In this document: one piece after another, positions 63,694 to 64,000 of the stretch | Layout of the letters: each line of letters begins with the position of its first letter | Position numbering within the stretch: position 1 is the first letter of the stretch | DNA from: Marinomonas profundimaris | Lineage (GTDB): Bacteria > Pseudomonadota > Gammaproteobacteria > Pseudomonadales > Marinomonadaceae | Length of the DNA stretch: 64,000 nucleotides | Direction: 5' to 3' | Assembly: GCF_000508165.1 (NCBI RefSeq) | Contig: NZ_AYOZ01000060.1 | Span: forward strand, 1 to 64,000 | Notes under the pieces: generated by a model | What the model was told of the DNA's origin: nothing | The model's input: only the letters and a program-made list of their open reading frames with translations | Databases searched by the model: none | Program-made: the position numbers and the translations under genes

Positions 63694-64000
63694 TATTGAC
63701 CTTCTACAATCACATCCACATTATCAGGTAAGTCCAAAGCAAAATTTTCTTTGGCAACACCGTCATGCGTCTCGACATTTTTAAATTCAATCACGGTGGT
63801 TTGCTCAAGTGAATCGAGAATACTCATGGCACTGATGACTTTCTTTCGGAAAGATAACGTAAGGTGCTGAAATAAATCTTGCTCGCCTTTTGGCTCTAGA
63901 CGAAATTTCTCGTCGCCCAATTTCGCCACATTATAATGTGGAAGCACTTCGCTGGCCGGTTGCCCTAGTAACGCAGCTGGCGAGTTGCCAACCGTACCAG
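63693..64000 (-). CDS. lolA: Outer-membrane lipoprotein carrier LolA, C-terminal part
   Basis: The last about 102 residues of the periplasmic chaperone that carries lipoproteins from LolCDE to LolB. The frame is open to the window edge: [40 protein letters not shown], and the closing [15 protein letters not shown] fit the C-terminal half of LolA. The signal peptide and N-terminal half lie beyond the window. Confidence 0.92.
   Translation of the reverse strand, partial: GTVGNSPAALLGQPASEVLPHYNVAKLGDEKFRLEPKGEQDLFQHLTLSFRKKVISAMSILDSLEQTTVIEFKNVETHDGVAKENFALDLPDNVDVIVEGQ

Overview
The window is a gammaproteobacterial chromosome segment. Gene content and order point to the Oceanospirillales, most likely Marinomonas or a close relative (inference from gene order and protein resemblance only): recC-recB-recD, gacA(uvrY)-uvrC-pgsA followed by a Gly-Cys-Leu tRNA cluster, tusDCBE, serS-crcB-rarA-lolA, pyrF-lapB-lapA-ihfB and gsk.

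Bases 1 to about 19,980 are accessory DNA. It begins with a helicase fragment, an unrecognised 373-residue protein, two tiny overlapping ORFs and a Phd-MbcA/ParS fusion antitoxin without a toxin. An AT-rich stretch full of dyads leads into a tightly overlapping three-gene operon (3483-9058). I read this as a gamma-mobile-trio (GMT) module: GmtX, a recombinase-fold protein GmtY whose first catalytic Arg is replaced, and GmtZ with a tyrosine-recombinase domain at its C-terminus. Facing it is a second mobility module on the minus strand (excisionase-like protein, tyrosine integrase and two small genes). Divergent from that runs a plus-strand block: an XRE regulator, an MmeI/type IIG-like DNA methyltransferase without a visible nuclease motif, a DEAD/DEAH helicase and a GIY-YIG nuclease. 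These three look like one restriction/defence system. An uncharacterised gene and a NucS-like (DUF91) nuclease follow. The island ends at the 3' end of tRNA-Val(GAC), where short phased repeats may be integrase arm sites.

Bases 20,100 to 47,800 are core genome: uvrB, a SulP transporter, comEA, pyrF, lapAB, ihfB, ppa, trxB, moeB, gsk, cheW, a Tim44-like protein, trpS and the recCBD operon. A parDE toxin-antitoxin pair with a long palindromic operator, two tandem tRNA-Ala(GGC), an EAL-HDOD protein, tRNA-Leu(CAA), a thioesterase, a lipoprotein and a CPXCG protein follow.

Bases 47,800 to 51,400 form a small accessory pocket beside the 3' end of the tRNA-Leu(TAA) gene: an AlpA-like regulator, two unknown proteins, a possible repeat-element scar and a BRCT protein. 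From 51,660 to the end the window returns to core functions: the tRNA-Gly-Cys-Leu cluster, pgsA, uvrC, gacA, a DnaT-like protein paired with a lambda P-like protein, hpf, a Bax-inhibitor-family protein, the tus sulfur relay, SUMT, serS, crcB, rarA and the 3' end of lolA.

How the pieces fit: the left third combines two different recombination machineries with a candidate DNA-modification/cleavage system, as expected of a defence island at a tRNA gene. The rest is DNA repair (uvrB, recCBD, uvrC, rarA), replication restart (dnaT/P-like), translation and envelope upkeep.
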